Origin: Moniliophthora roreri
Taxonomy: Eukaryota; Basidiomycota; Agaricomycetes; Agaricales; Marasmiaceae
DNA length: 64,000 nt
Direction of reading: 5' to 3'
Assembly: GCA_001466705.2 (NCBI GenBank)
Contig: LATX02000100.1
Span: 186,001-250,000, forward strand
Shown here: positions 1-11,287 of the stretch, piece by piece
Layout of the letters: every line of letters starts with the position of its first letter
How positions within the stretch are numbered: position 1 is the stretch's first letter
Made by a program: the position numbers and the translations under genes
The notes under the pieces: model-generated
The model's database searches: none
Told to the model about the DNA's origin: nothing
Seen by the model: the letters and a program-made list of their open reading frames with translations, nothing else

Positions 1-1615
1 AAAATTGGTGTATTACCATAGTGAACACCAACATGGCTACATAGAAACCCTACTTCATTTCAGGCAAGTTTTGAACCTCTCTTGACCTGAATAAAACACT
101 GACCACCATTCTTAACAGACACTGAACTACAGACATGGACAGGGCAGAGCTGTGGCAGAATTGGGGCAGAGGCATTGGGACAGTCAGAGCAGAGGGTTTT
201 GGGGCAGATAGGGCAAAGGGTTAGTTTATGGTGACAGGAGGACTTTACATAGGTTACAAGTTCATGTATTCAGGGTATGTCATTGGAATACATTGGACTT
301 CCTTACATCTATTCAATAGTATCTGATGAGAAGTCAGTATCAGACCTGCTCAAACCTACCCTACATAAAAACATCAGATATCATCGGATACCATTGGTTA
401 GTGTCAGAAAAGGCAGTGACTTACTGATGATATCCATTGGTATCTGATGGAGTTTGAGGGGCCACAACAATTTCAGGGGATTTTACTCTGGCATTCTAAC
501 ACATTTTTTATTGAAAATGGCCAGATGAATACAGTAGTAATGATGATAGGGCTGGATGACATGCCCATATATATGATGGTGATGGTTATGGCTCTATGGC
601 TATCATATCCCACAGCCAATACAGCCACATATACAGAAGAGCTCTGATTGGTGGAAAGCAAAGAAAGTGGAGAGACAAGCTGGACCAAATGAAGTGTGTA
701 GACCACTTTGAAGCTTTGAGAGTCAGCTGATTGGAGTTTCCAGAACCTGCTTGCACCTTGTCAGGCACTTCTGAGGTCACCAAATGAACCTTAATCACCC
801 TTTTTGACTCAGAAGCACATTATTAGCAACTCATTTGCTCACAACAGGGCAAAAGGGATTCTCACAATTACCACTGGCTGCCAAGGCATTGTATATAGTG
901 TGTTCCTACTCACTGGTGCTGAAAATTTGCATATTGAAGAAGAGGTGAAGGTTGATGACTGTATGTATGCTGTAAACCAGTAGACACATCTGTCTCTGTC
1001 TCTGACAGGCATCCTGTAAGCAATCTATACAGTACAGTGACAGACATACCATATCCATTTTTGTATGGTCATATCCATATATGGATACAGTGAACAGCCC
1101 TAGATGATGACAAGCTCTCAGTGAGTACAGTTTCAATGCACAGATCAATTGAAGCTAAGTGCTCTTGCAAAATGGTCCAAATTACACCATTGATAGGTAT
1201 ATAAAGAAGTGTGAAGACAGAAAGGCTGAAAATAAGTGTTTGAAAGCTATAGCTTCAAATCTCAACTGATTCAGATCATTGCATCAAAAAGTGAGGCTGT
1301 GTTATTGAAGTAGTGTAGCATAATGCATGTACAAGTTGGACATTATTCATACAAGCCATTGTGCAGCTCAGGTTGACTCAGAGACACATTGAGGAAAGCA
1401 ATTTAACCAGTCATTGGTAGTCAAGACTTGCTCCTGCCCAGCCAAAAATACTTGTAATTTGCTGTAACCAGAGCAATGCAAGGATGAGCTAGGAAAATCC
1501 CAACATTTGTCACTTGTGTAGACTGAACTACATTGACACCTAGTATCTGCTTGCACTAAATTCAAGACCTTCTGATGTTGTGGTTTGAGGAAGACACTGG
1601 ATAGCTCATACATAA
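1..1615. other. CpG-poor non-coding repeat-type DNA
   Basis: No credible gene is visible. CG dinucleotides are scarce and TG/CA abundant, unlike the P450 region that follows. The first 18 bases recur at 44801-44818, which points to a dispersed repeat. Short open frames on both strands have no recognisable domain and look like chance. Confidence 0.55.
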
Positions 1616-2095
1616 CAGTGGCAATGAAGGACAGTGAAGAGAACTTGATTGGATGTAGACAGGCACTAGCAGTATTGGCATCACACAAGTGATTTGAGTT
1701 GAGATTCACACCATGTAATTTCAAGAAGAACGATTCCATTAGATGCAGAGGCAAGTGAGCAGATGGATGTTGATGGTGATTAATGGTGGTCAAAATTGGC
1801 ACTTGAACGTTGTGCATCATCGGTGCTTGAATGTGAGAAAGTGATGATGCTGACATCACCATCAGGCACAGCACCATCAAACGTTCTTCACCACCACCGA
1901 TGAAAAGGAGTACAGAGAGTCCTCAATAGATACATAGGTTGAATCAACTTGTATTAACATGTCATTGAATAACCACTGAACTATAGGAGTGTACTGGATA
2001 TTGTCTTGACATGTCCTCAACCCTGCTTTGAACCTGCCTTGAAATCAGTCAAGGACATGTCCTCAGGTGAAATGCCTTGAAATTGTCATGGCCCC
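1616..2095. repeat. ~500 bp repeat, copy A (CpG-decayed)
   Basis: This segment repeats at 3151-3656 in the same orientation. The two copies differ mainly where copy B has CG and copy A has TG or CA (for example around 1815 versus 3355). That fits deamination of methylated CpG in copy A. A long minus-strand open frame runs through both copies (1368-1880 and 3109-3420) with a similar predicted peptide. No domain is recognised, so I do not call it a gene. Confidence 0.7.
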
Positions 2096-3150
2096 TTCCA
2101 ACATGGAGATACATGGCCATAGAAGCTATACCCAGGACTGATGGGCGAATTTTGATGATGAATAAGACGAATCACATCAATGGGCATATACATTTTTGAG
2201 GACATGGTCAAGAACATGTCCTCAATGTCCTCAAATGTAATTTTAACTTACCTACAACTCATATTAGATCCCTATGCTTACTGAGGGTAATGAGTCACAG
2301 AATGTCAATTGCTTCTTTCCAGTAATGTCAAGCCTCAACCAAGCTGTGGGAAGTTAGACTTCTCTACTTCACTGCCACTCTACTACCTTATGGGTCCCTT
2401 TTTCCTTTTGCCCACTGGTTAATTATTATGTTTTGGCATCATTTGAATACAGAAATTTATTTATACCTTGCCAGTTTGACATTCAGACTCACCACTCAGG
2501 CTTATCTGTCCATGGGAATATTGGCTGTACCACCATCATCACACATATGACAACTACATTTAAAACTCCATATACTCAAATTCTCATTATCAATCAGCAG
2601 AAAAATTTTCAACTATTACTTACATCCTAGTCCATGATCTTGCATGGTCTCAAGGGCCAATTCCTCTGAGAAGACATTACCCATATTTATTCATCATTAA
2701 ACATCCCTATCACTACTCAAACTTGATAGCTATTGATTCTTTGACACTTCCTTTGCCCCAATCCATTTTCTGTAATGCCTATACATGTTTTTTAACTGTC
2801 ATGACTCTTCCTTGAACCTGTTACACATGTCCTCAACCCTTCCTCAAACCTGTTGCACATGTCCTTGACCCTTCCTCAAACCTGTTAACCATGTCCTCAA
2901 CCTGTCCTTGAACCTTCTTGACCATTTCTCGAGCTTCATTGTTCATTCCTTGAACTTCCTTGATTCATCCTTGAAGTCATTACACATGTACTTGAATGTT
3001 CCTTGATTAACAATGACTGGTTGAATGGCTTTCCTTAATGTCTCTCTGAGTTGACTTGAACCACACAGCAGCCTGTGTAAATAATTGTACATGCATCCTT
3101 ATGCTATACTACTTTGATGATTTAGCCTTGCCTTTTGGCACAATTGGAAC
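2096..3150. repeat. Spacer with degenerate tandem repeats
   Basis: No gene is visible. Around 2790-3010 there are several diverged tandem copies of a ~29 bp motif of the form CCTTGAACCTGTTACACATG followed by TCCTCAACC. The same CCTTGAACCTG wording occurs at 2010-2060 and 3545-3600, just outside the block. Confidence 0.5.
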
Positions 3151-3656
3151 CAGTGGCAATGAAGGACAGTGAAGAGAACTTGATTGGATTGGATGTAGAC
3201 AGGCACTAGCAGTGTTGGCATCACATGAGTGATTTGGGTCAAGATTCACACCATGTAATTTCAAGAAGAACGATTCCATTAGACGCAGAGGCAAGCGAGC
3301 AGATGGATGTTGATGGTGATTGATAGTGGTCAAAATTGACGCTTGAACGTTACGCGTCATCGGCGCTTGAATGTGAGAAAGTGATGATGCTGACATCACC
3401 ATCAGGCACGGCACCATCAAACGTTCTTCACCACCACCATCGATGAAAAGGAGTACGGAGAGTCCTCAATAGGTACGTAGGTTGAATCAACTTGTATTAA
3501 CATGTCATTGAATAACCACTGAACTATAGGAATGTACTGGATATTGTCTTGGCATGTCCTCGACCCTGCCTTGAACCTGCCTTGAACCTGCCTTGAAATC
3601 TGTCAAGGACTGTCAAGGATATGTCCTCAGGTGAAATGCCTTGAAATTGTCATGGC
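3151..3656. repeat. ~500 bp repeat, copy B (CpG-retaining)
   Basis: Direct-repeat partner of 1616-2095. It keeps more CG sites than copy A and ends where CpG-normal DNA begins (about 3657), so it marks the edge of the repeat-rich segment. Confidence 0.7.
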
Positions 3657-4613
3657 CCCGTGACTGTCCTCTCGATCCCTCCGTGGGCCCATGAGCTCTC
3701 GTCGTCATCGGAGCCTCGTTCCCCTTTGGGCCATTCATCCGAGACTCGACCTGGCTCCTCCTGAGTCGTCCGTGGACCCGACAGCGGCTAGCACGCCAGA
3801 CGCAGCTGTGATGATCGGGTCTTTATCCACCGTCGCAGCTCTACTTCTCATAATCTCCCCAAATCACCAATTCATGACACATTTCTTTCCAATAAACTGG
3901 GTATAATCTCTGAGAAATCCTTAAGAATCACTTCAAAACATACCATATTGGTACGTGACGTCAATCTTAGCTTCCACAATCGCTCTCAGGCCCGCTGCCC
4001 ACATATCAAGCTGAATTTCATGAAAAAGTGCAAAGAAAGCTAAGGAAGGCAAAGAAAGGTGTCATTTGTTTGCCTGTCGTAAGGTAGAGGTCAAATGCGA
4101 GTCTTCGGTTCAAAGGAAGTAGGGGAAGAGGGTGAGGAGGAGCAAGCCGTCGGGTAGCAATCGGGTAGACACAGAAGGAACTGGAATTAATCGGAAGCGA
4201 ACAGAGGGATGTCATCAAAATCGGATCAGAACCATAAAAAACAGATGTGTTTTTCACTGGGCCTTATATCTCAGATACACCTCTTGTTTTTTATGGTGAT
4301 ATTCTAAGCTCCAGAATATAGCCCGTATAGATGGTATTCTTTATGCGTAAGTCTTTTGACTTTCGATTTCATACCTCTTGCAAGAGCCCTCAGACCTATG
4401 CATTCTCGCCTTACTTTGTTCGGACCCTTCATTCCAGCTGACTCTTGGCCACGTTCGATGGCTGTCCTCAGTGGCGCTAGCTCACACGTCAACTATTAGA
4501 ATCAATTATTGACTAATGTAACTAACCTATCTTGATATAAAGTCATGAGACACATGCATGCTTTGTTAGGCACACCATTTCAACCAGCCTGCAGGCTCTG
4601 TACCCATCCCCGA
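3657..4613. other. Intergenic DNA upstream of P450 copy 1
   Basis: No gene seen. The stretch 4435-4545 is similar to 21185-21290 upstream of P450 copy 4 (shared core GCTCACACGTCAA, then a run with CAATTA and CTAATGTAA), so it is probably the inherited promoter. A weak TATA-like string GATATAAAG lies near 4534. Confidence 0.5.
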
Positions 4614-4781
4614 TGGAGAGGGCCGAGTGGTCTGGCTATCGCGATGCCGAAGACGATGCTGCTGGTTCTGGATGATGGCTAACTACGTACACGGAAATGT
4701 AGACTACGCGCCGGAAGCTCATGCCAAGCACTGCCAAACAGGCCTGGAACCTCCGCTCCGTGCCCCGGTCCCCCTACTACA
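4614..4781 (-). repeat. Solo LTR in the 5' leader of P450 copy 1
   Basis: A 168 bp copy of the LTR defined by the gag-only element at 37447-39082, inverted here. It starts TGGAGAGGG and ends CTACTACA (TG...CA ends). It is flanked by a 4-bp duplication, CCGA at 4610-4613 and 4782-4785. P450 copy 4 has the matching unoccupied site near 21395, with one CCGA followed by similar leader sequence. The insertion lies 32 bp before the P450 start codon. Confidence 0.88.
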
Positions 4782-4813
4782 CCGAAAAGCCCTTATCGAC
4801 TTGACTCTCCACT

Positions 4814-6965
4814 ATGTCATACACCGTCATTTCTACTTTTGTATACGTTATAGTATGGGTTTGTGCTTGGAGCATATACCTCAAGTTCAAACGTCCAGGA
4901 AACTTGCCACCAGGACCTAAAGGTTACCCCATCGTAGGGAACCTCTTCCAGCTTGATGCGGACCGACCGTGGCATTCTCTAATTGAATGGAAGAAGACTT
5001 ATGGTACGTCGCAACTGTATTCAGGGTACACATTTCCCTAAATGAATTGCAACCAGGCGACATCATGTATATTCGCCTATTCAACCAGGACGTTATCGTA
5101 TTGAACTCGGCCAAAGCAGCTGGGGATCTCCTTGACCGCCGCGCCGCCAACTACTCCCAGAGACCTCGAATCCCTGTCGCTGAATGCTTGACTGGCGGGT
5201 TGATTATAGCATTGATAGATCATGGAACAAGGTGAGTCTCCAAAAAGCACTGGGTAATTTGACTTCATACTTCACAATTCAATAGATGGCGCTCCATGCG
5301 TCGTGCTACACACGAAACATTAAACATAAGAGCCAGTGTCAGCTACTTCCCAATACACATGCGTGAAGGTATTCAGCTTGCACTAAATATATTGGATAGC
5401 CCGCAGGAATGTCATGACCACATATATCGGTATTCTTGTCTGTCTATTAACAATAGGTTTGGGAAGCTGAAAGAGAATGATGTATAGGTTCACCTCGTTC
5501 ACAATCGCATCTCTCATATATAATGATACGTCTCGTCGCCATGCAATCACAGAAGAGCTGTCAAATCTCATCAGTGATATATCCCTAGCCACCGCACCTG
5601 GAAGATATCTCGCCAACCACATTCCCATCCTGGAGCACATCCCAGAATTTTTTGCAAGGTGGAAACAAGAAATGAAGGCAAAGTACAATATGTACAATGA
5701 GAGCATTGTGAAATTCTTTCTTCCCATTAAGGAATTGGTGGTATGGATATATGCCCAAATTAAAATTCAACTGACAGCTTCGACAATCCACAGGTACAGA
5801 AGCAGGAGTCTGAACCGAGCTTCTGCACTATGCTTGCTGAAATGCAAGATCAACATAGGCTTAATGATTCAGAATCTGCCTGGTTAGCTGCGGCGCTTTA
5901 GTGCATTCTCCTCGTTCTATTTTCCGCCCTCTGCTTATCTCTTTCATTCCCAGCATAGCAGGATACGATACAGTTACGTCTCAGAAAGACAACCTTTTCA
6001 AAATTTACTGACCATTCTCTGTAGTCTCTGACCACTATTGAGTGGCTCATCATTGCCATGCTCGCCTTCCCCGATGTTCAATGGAAAGTCCAAGCAGAAA
6101 TTGACGCCGTCATTGGTCAAACTAGAATACCGACATTGGCAGACATGGAAAATCTCCCCTATATGCGTGCAGTTGTGAAAGAGGTTCGCATGTTTGTTTT
6201 TCGTAGCTCCCAATGCATTCCTGATGTCTAATTATTGATCTCAGGTTCTACGTTGGCGTCCTGTGCTTCCAATTGGCGTATTTCATGGTTCACTCGAAGC
6301 AAGTGCTGGATTATTTTGCCTTTAATGACTTAATTAACTTGGGCGGTTCCAGGACGACATTTATGAAGGCTATCAAATCCCGAAAGGTAGCTGGATTATA
6401 CCAAACATACTGTGAGTTTTTCACAAGTTCCAACTCTGACTCACTAACGAGCAACACAAGCGCCATGAATCATGATCCTGCGACGTACGGCCAAGATCCA
6501 GATGTTTTTCGACCTGAACGGTTTCTTAATGAAGATGGGACACATAAAGAGTCGCCTTCTGATACCAAGAATGAAGGACATTATTCATTTGGATTTGGTC
6601 GGAGGTACGTGTTTTTATTAATATGGCAATAAATGGTTATATTTTAACCTGTTAACCATACCCAGAATCTGTCCAGGTAGACACCTCGCATCGAACTCTA
6701 TACTGAGTTTTGCAATTGTACTTTGGGCCGCGAAACTCGAACCTGGAAAGGATGCGCACGGAAATGAAGCCCCAATTAGCATTTCAAATGACCAAGCGAC
6801 TGGTATTCTCAGGTGAGAGATACATTATATCCCGCTCGAGCAATCAATTCTGAATTCTGAACATGACTTGTGCATAGTCGGGTGCCTGCATATCATGTTT
6901 CAGCTAAAGCTCGTTTTCCTGAGGCTCTGGAGATGTTGAAGATGGCGAAGGAAGAATCAATGTAG
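4814..6965 (+). CDS. Cytochrome P450, tandem copy 1
   Basis: Heme monooxygenase, probably ER-anchored, of the fungal O-methylsterigmatocystin-oxidoreductase-like type; the substrate is unknown. Twelve exons join into 1539 nt (512 aa): 4814-5003, 5057-5231, 5286-5429, 5488-5740, 5794-5900, 5954-5972, 6025-6183, 6245-6298, 6353-6411, 6461-6604, 6666-6812, 6878-6965. Visible parts in order: N-terminal membrane segment, Pro-rich hinge LPPGPKGYPIVGN, C-helix WRSMRR, I-helix AGYDT, K-helix EVLRW, PERF, and heme loop FGFGRRICPGR with the Cys ligand. All phases close without a stop. The intron after exon 8 has a GC donor (6299-6300) instead of GT. A solo LTR sits in the 5' leader, so expression may differ from the sister genes. 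Confidence 0.9.
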
Positions 6966-8090
6966 TGGCTATCTTGTAGAGTTGATTTTCGCGTGCATAG
7001 AACCTCAAGATTACAGCATTCTGAATGTAAAAGTCGAATTACGCTAATTTCTTTTGCATCTTCCCATTATCTCTCCCCAGCACGGCAAGGTCAACACTTC
7101 GTCGTATATGCTTTCCAATCACCGCATCACCGCGATAGAGATCGGCCGGGAAATGATTCCTTGCTGCATCTTCAGCCAGGGAGACCGAGCGATGCGATGT
7201 CCGAAAGAAACGCACTGTCTTTCCTTTGGTTTGCTCTGCATACTTTGAAAACAGATAGGTGCAACAACTTCGTTTATCGGACTCGGCCGTGTACTCTTTT
7301 ACACGTGTGAGTACGTCTCAGCTTTAGTTATATACGTTCAACTTTGTACGATAATGCAAGTTCGTGGGATGACGATGTGAAGATCCGTTGAAACTTTGAA
7401 GGAGGACGTTTATTGTTCAGTGAAGATAAAAAAAATAGATATGTAATGCAGGGGCAGAAATGAGAAATCCAAGTGGAAGCCTTCGATTGCACATTATCTT
7501 CGTAGCGTCATTCTGAGTTGGCGTTGGGAGATCGGGATGAAAGAGACAAGGCGCCCAACGAGCGCCCTTGGAGCCGATGTAACGGGAATGTTTTGGAAAT
7601 GTTACATTTGTTCCTTTTCTTGAACCACCATGTCACCTACTTTTTCTCGGTTTACCGCATTCGCATCCACACAAAATGCACTACAAACTTGAATCAGGTA
7701 AGTCTCGCTTGACTTTCAAATTAGAGAACTGGGCGTGAAAGCGGGGCGTCTATTCACTAACCTGCGTTACTATGTATACCGAACCCGGGATTTGATGCAT
7801 CCGTATGCAGAGGGAGAATATATCCAGCTTGGCGTGACGCTTTTCAGGCAGGGGAGGAACATGGGTGTCAGGAAAAAGACATTCATGATACCGTAGTCAC
7901 TGGAGAACATTTCTCGGCGGGAAATAGTATCGCGGCAAGCTTTTTCCGGGGTTCAGGTTTCATTTCACTCCAATTCTCATAAGAAAATGCCGTTCCCTTA
8001 TCAAGTATGATGATACAACGACAGTGCCAGTAGCCCGAATTCTTTGGAAAACCTTTTTGCACAGCTTCTACAACCATCCGTAATGACCAT
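6966..8090. other. Intergenic, with a Rep-A fragment
   Basis: The 3' flank of P450 copy 1 (about 6966-7065) is nearly identical to that of copy 4 (23582-23680), showing common duplication. A Rep-A fragment lies at 7519-7690. Nothing else is recognised. Confidence 0.5.
7519..7690 (+). repeat. Rep-A dispersed repeat, fragment
   Basis: Carries the Rep-A opening wording: GACAAGGCGCCCAACGAGCG, then GAGCCGATGTAACGG, then CTTGAACCACCATGTCACC, a short open stretch and a GTAAGT donor-like site. It matches the larger copies at 25735, 29225 and 32945 but is truncated. Confidence 0.6.
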
Positions 8091-8258
8091 TGGAGAGGGC
8101 CGAGTGGTCTGGCTATCGCGATGCCGAAGACGATGCTGCTGGTTCTGGATGATGGCTGACTACGTACACGGAAATGTAGACTACGCGCTGGAAGCTCATG
8201 CCAAACACTGCCAAACAGGCCTGGAACCTCCGCTCCATGCCCCGGTCCCCCTACTACA
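8091..8258 (-). repeat. Solo LTR of the gag-only element family
   Basis: A 168 bp LTR with TGGAGAGGG and CTACTACA ends, flanked by CCAT at 8087-8090 and 8259-8262 (4-bp target duplication). No internal element sequence is attached, so it is a solo LTR left by LTR-LTR recombination, or an insertion of that form. Confidence 0.88.
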
Positions 8259-11125
8259 CCATGAAAGCCTCGAAGGATAACGGGGAAGGGAGAGGCTTCT
8301 TGGCTAGCGATAATGAAAGTTGACAGTGCGAACCCCGTATATTGTCAAGTCAACGCAAAGTTTTGGATCTGATACAGAGAAATTGGGTATGACGTGAATT
8401 CGCCGACACATTGCTCCACACTTTGTGATGAGCCTTCCCAAAATCCCCGGATGTATTATGGCTGCGCTAAGAAAACTATCGCCCCCTTCGGAAGCACCTT
8501 AATCCACATGTTACACCCAAACGAGAAGGGCTACTGCTGGAATAGACAAAATCGTGCCAAAACCGAGAGTCCAGAGGAGGAGAGCACTGAAACCCAAAAC
8601 CATGGTCGAAACGATGATTTGAGCGTTCGAGGGCTCAATGATGTCCAAGGGACGAAATTACGGGCATGAGACCGACCGATTCAGGGAAGCAGCTCCAAGA
8701 TTGTTCTCCTACTAGTACTTTGACAGTGTACTGGAGAGGAACGCGGGAGTGTCCGTAGTTTTGGTTACTCCATAGGTGAACGCCGCGATATCACACCAGC
8801 GCCGAAACGGGGCACCAAAAACTGGTCAGTATGACGACGCCGCCAGTGGGAGGGATGTATCTGAGTCTGATTGATAGGTGTGGGATCGTGATTTGACACG
8901 AAAGCCGAGTTATCCTCATGGAAGAGGCGTATTCCCGAATGTTGATGTTAAAAGGCTTGGCACACGACGAATGACGGACGTAATGTGTGAAAAGGGAGGG
9001 ACAGTCTCCCTCAATACGAGTGCGCTGAGTAAAGTAGGTATATTCCGATCTGCAACTCTCCATGCGCAAAGACTTCGCTGCTCATTCTGTTCGGATAATT
9101 CTTGCCGTGATGTGAGGTATGTGCCCATTCAAGTGTATCTATCTGCCTTGCTCCTATCAACCTCGCTAGTGCTACACCTTGCCGAAGAAAGTACCATGAA
9201 GAGATTTCGTTGTATGGCGATGAGGAGGGTATCATAACCTTTAGGGTAAGGGGGTAGATAATATGTGTGGGAATGGTGATATGGTATCTTGCAAACGTGC
9301 TGGTCCGACAAGTTTCTCCTTCCATAATCCAGCTTCTGGTGAGGATACCCTCACATATCCTAGAACCTTCATCTCGCCTTTTTATCAAACCATGTCGTTG
9401 ACCCACTTCTCTCTCTCAATTGCTGAATGCCCTCATTGTCCCACACGCTCCCAGCCATAATTCCCTATCCGAACGTTCGCCTTCTCATCTCTATCCCAGC
9501 GGTCGAGGTCGAGGGGAAAATAAGCCAGATACAGAGAAAGGCGCCAGATCTGGTTACAGCGGCCCTCTGACCTTCAAGTAATGGGTCGAAATAAGAGTAG
9601 TCGTAGAATGAGTGGACGAAGGCGGAGTTGAAAGGAAGAGCGGTTTCTCTTGCCAGTACGGGTATAGTTGTGATGAAATGAATATGTCGGAAGCAAGGAA
9701 ATAGAGAAGAATGATGATGGACAGCGTCTCCGCTAACGAGGATCCGCAGAACATGAAGGAGCCTGAAAAGAGGCAGTGCCGTCGAGAGAAAGTGAAGGGT
9801 GGAGGATGGATTGTGTGATATAAAAAGCGCCGAAATCGCGAACATGGAAGCTGCTGCAAAGGAAGTGTTATAGGAGCATTGTATCGTGCTCTGAGGAATG
9901 GGACATACGGGACTTGAAGAATATCGATGCTTTTAGCGTTGCGCCTTCAGTCTTCCGAGTCGCTCTTCAGTCAGCGACAGAGCGCGCTTTCCAGGTAAAA
10001 TGATACGCACCTTCAGCCATCTTCCACATGATATATCTCGCAACTTTCATTACCCTTTTATACCTTCCTCAAACGATCAATACCGTCTAAAACACCTAGA
10101 CAGAAACGCAAGAAACAGATGAGCCGGTTTCGGACATCACAGAGCGAAAATACGCACCAGCGGTTCATAACAGTACGATTGAAACTTTCTATACGTCTTC
10201 TTCTAGACTTCCGAGAGCCTTGATCGCACGGGTAAACAGAGAACTTGTAGTTGTCGTTGTCGTTGTTGTGGTCAAGAAGCGAGTCGGGCTGATCACGCTG
10301 TCACTTATTCAGCCGATACCCACGTTGGCACGTGAGAGACTCATCTGAAAGTGAACCACCATGATCCCCATTTCAACTTCGGTTCTAGTAGCACATACCT
10401 ATCATTTCAAGTCCAGAAAACCTGCATCTACGAGCCTGTAGCTGCAATTTTACAAATTCTTCTTGATTTGTGCGGAACTCGTCGGCCCCTGAATGTTAAG
10501 TGTAATTCCTCCGGAGCAAACTCATACTCGAGTACTGTTCCAATGATGAATGGGATAGGATTTGACAATACCTCGGCTATCGTCGGGAAAGGTAGGTATT
10601 CTGAATTCTTGGATAAAAGGAAACCTGGGTTTCAGCGTTTTCATCAAGCTTGAGTAAGGGTAGTACAGTCATCGCCAAGACAGTCGGGGAATCGTACCCG
10701 TGTGTTTCGCAAGAGCCACTGGGGCACTCGGTCCAAGGATATATACGAATTTTCATCTTGCTTTCTTTGGGATCCTTCCCGTTTTCTCCGCTCTAGCCGA
10801 CCTAAGCTCATGGGTAGCTGTCAGTGGCGTTACCTCAAATCCCAAATAAGGTTTGACCGGTTTGAACGCCGATATTCACCGACAGAATTATGGCATTTAT
10901 CGGTTTGGGTCCCAACAAATGCATTCCTCTGTTGGATTATTCATAGGAGACATATTCACCTCTAGAGCTTAATGACAAAACAGAAAAAACTACAGTCGGT
11001 ACTTATGTGCCGCTTCTCAAGCCCCATGAAGACAGCGTGGAATGCTGACTACTATCTCGATCATCACCCGTTCAGCGCGTAATCGAGTACATAATGTATT
11101 AACGGCTAGCAACCTTCACCCCAGC
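8259..11125. other. Long intergenic region between P450 copies 1 and 2
   Basis: No recognisable gene. Several open frames of 90-130 codons on both strands (for example 9465-9845 minus and 10351-10653 plus) show no domain. The part near 10790-10870 resembles the P450 upstream blocks at 4435 and 21185 (CAGTGGCGTTA wording), so it may be a remnant of duplicated promoter DNA. Confidence 0.45.
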
Positions 11126-11133
11126 TATATAAA
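11126..11133 (+). promoter_or_regulatory. TATA box of P450 copy 2
   Basis: TATATAAA sits in a ~100 bp block (about 11082-11200) that recurs upstream of P450 copy 3 at 17040-17145. The conservation includes GCTCCACAGCGCCCCAAATA and ACCCGACAGTCGTGGGACAC, arguing for a shared core promoter and leader. Confidence 0.65.
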
Positions 11134-11287
11134 GGCAAGTACGTTGCTCCACAGCGCCCCAAATACTACCCGACAGTCGTGGGACACACGATAGCTTTGG
11201 TAAGTGCACAACCTTCAATTTTCAGTGGGTTCTGTACTCATTTCCGCATAGAACAACTAAAGGCTTCACGCGACTTGTCTCCCTATC

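Noticed and set aside
2790..3012. Spaced similar motifs considered as a CRISPR-like array
   Set aside because: The repeat units are diverged and run head to tail without unique spacers of constant length; the context is eukaryotic transposon DNA.
9465..9859. Two overlapping 100-126 codon minus-strand frames
   Set aside because: No domain, no splice or promoter context, and no sister copy near the other P450 genes.
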